Below the pieces are notes generated by a model. That model was given only the letters and a program-made list of their open reading frames with translations. It was not told where the DNA came from and ran no database searches. A stretch of DNA of 6,148 nucleotides from Phascolarctobacterium_B sp045598345 (lineage in GTDB: Bacteria; Bacillota; Negativicutes; Acidaminococcales; Acidaminococcaceae): NCBI GenBank assembly GCA_045598345.1, contig JAZLLX010000081.1, positions 1-6,148 of the forward strand, given 5' to 3'. The translations under genes and the position numbers were made by a program. Shown in pieces: positions 5,957 through 6,148 of this stretch (position 1 is the first letter of the stretch; each line of letters starts with the position of its first letter).

Positions 5957-6008
5957 CAACCTAATTGCTCACCCCACCACTGCCAACACGCTCCCATAGG
6001 CGGTCCCC
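5957..6008. repeat. Dispersed intergenic repeat, copy 2 (24-base core plus hairpin)
   Basis: 5957-5980 is identical to 6-29. The core is followed by a hairpin of ACTGCC (5979-5984) and GGCGGT (5999-6004) with one T-G pair and a 14-base loop, and then CGGTCCCC at 6001-6008 as in copy 1. Stem bases differ from copy 1 yet still pair, and the loop length is the same. The insertion sequence begins only about 15 bases further on, so the rest of this repeat may have been interrupted. Confidence 0.75.
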
Positions 6009-6049
6009 GGCAAATTATAATATGAAGTGCAACACCTAAAAAAAGTGGA

Positions 6050-6079
6050 TTGCACAACGATTCTCGTGTAAAATAAAGA
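6050..6079 (+). promoter_or_regulatory. Possible transposase promoter
   Basis: TTGCAC (6050-6055), inside the IS end, is a fair -35 box. TAAAGA (6074-6079) lies 18 bases on as a weak -10 box. An alternative -10, TAAAAT (6069-6074), is too close to this -35. Having the -35 in the terminal repeat is common in insertion sequences. The call is tentative. Confidence 0.35.
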
Positions 6080-6097
6080 TAGCAAACAAAATCTTAC

Positions 6098-6103
6098 AAG
6101 GAG
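6098..6103 (+). promoter_or_regulatory. Ribosome binding site AAGGAG of the transposase, within an inverted repeat
   Basis: AAGGAG ends 7 bases before ATG 6111. Its last three bases belong to GAGAATCG (6101-6108), which is the exact complement of CGATTCTC (6058-6065). An RNA started upstream could therefore mask the site. Confidence 0.7.
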
Positions 6104-6110
6104 AATCGCT

Positions 6111-6148
6111 ATGCAATCCTACACACATTTTACACAAGAAGAAAGATT
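6111..6148 (+). CDS. IS30-family transposase, N-terminal fragment (runs off the window)
   Basis: Only 12 complete codons are present, reading MQSYTHFTQEER. The Y-T-H-x-T-x-E-E-R pattern is the characteristic opening of IS30-family transposases, where it leads into the helix-turn-helix that binds the inverted repeats; the DDE catalytic domain would lie beyond the window. The start is supported by AAGGAG 7 bases upstream and by the IS30-like terminal repeat just before it. The gene reads away from the autotransporter. Whether it is intact cannot be judged here. Confidence 0.85.
   Translation, partial: MQSYTHFTQEER

Larger units (their letters stand above)
6024..6148 (+). mobile_element. IS30-family insertion sequence, left end (cut by window edge)
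   Basis: GAAGTGCAACACCT starting at 6024, followed by AGTGGATTGCAC (to 6055), has the form of IS30-family left inverted repeats, with GTGCAA (6027-6032) and TTGCAC (6050-6055) as internal complements. A transposase start with the IS30 N-terminal pattern follows at 6111. The outer boundary is uncertain by a few bases. The other end, and therefore the target duplication and completeness, lie outside the window. Confidence 0.8.

Overview
The window is dominated by one very long leftward gene for an outer-membrane autotransporter (1677 aa, positions 5247 to 214). Both sides carry repeat-rich non-coding DNA, and the first bases of an IS30-family insertion sequence lie at the right edge. The protein needs an outer membrane, yet the gene has a strong GGAGG ribosome binding site and AT-leaning codons. 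Together these fit a diderm Firmicute (Negativicutes, for example a Phascolarctobacterium, Acidaminococcus or Selenomonas relative). That assignment is inference; no marker gene in the window proves it.

Layout. 1-180: a degenerate intergenic repeat (a 24-base core plus a small hairpin, copy 1), then about 80 bases with nothing coding. 176-225: a very symmetrical intrinsic terminator that overlaps the end of the big gene. 214-5247 (minus): the autotransporter, made of a signal peptide, three repeat-plus-cap passenger modules, an alpha-helical linker and a 237-residue C-terminal beta-barrel ending in Phe. 5248-5323: its leader and promoter. A run of nine G lies exactly between the -35 and -10 boxes, which is the arrangement of a phase-variable promoter. 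5324-5640: AT-rich, no convincing gene, with one 14-base palindrome and a half-copy of it 20 bases away. 5641-5693: a long near-perfect hairpin with a U-tract, oriented as a leftward terminator. 5708-5951: a 244-base MITE-like element with imperfect inverted ends. 5957-6008: copy 2 of the 24-base-core repeat. 6024-6148: left end of an IS30-family element with its inverted repeat, a probable promoter, a ribosome binding site and the first 12 codons of the transposase.

There is one functional host gene, and it appears to be a stand-alone transcription unit with its own promoter and terminator. The main biological message is a large, repeat-built surface protein whose expression may be switched by slippage in the promoter G-tract. 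It sits in a locus that has collected small mobile or dispersed elements on both sides.
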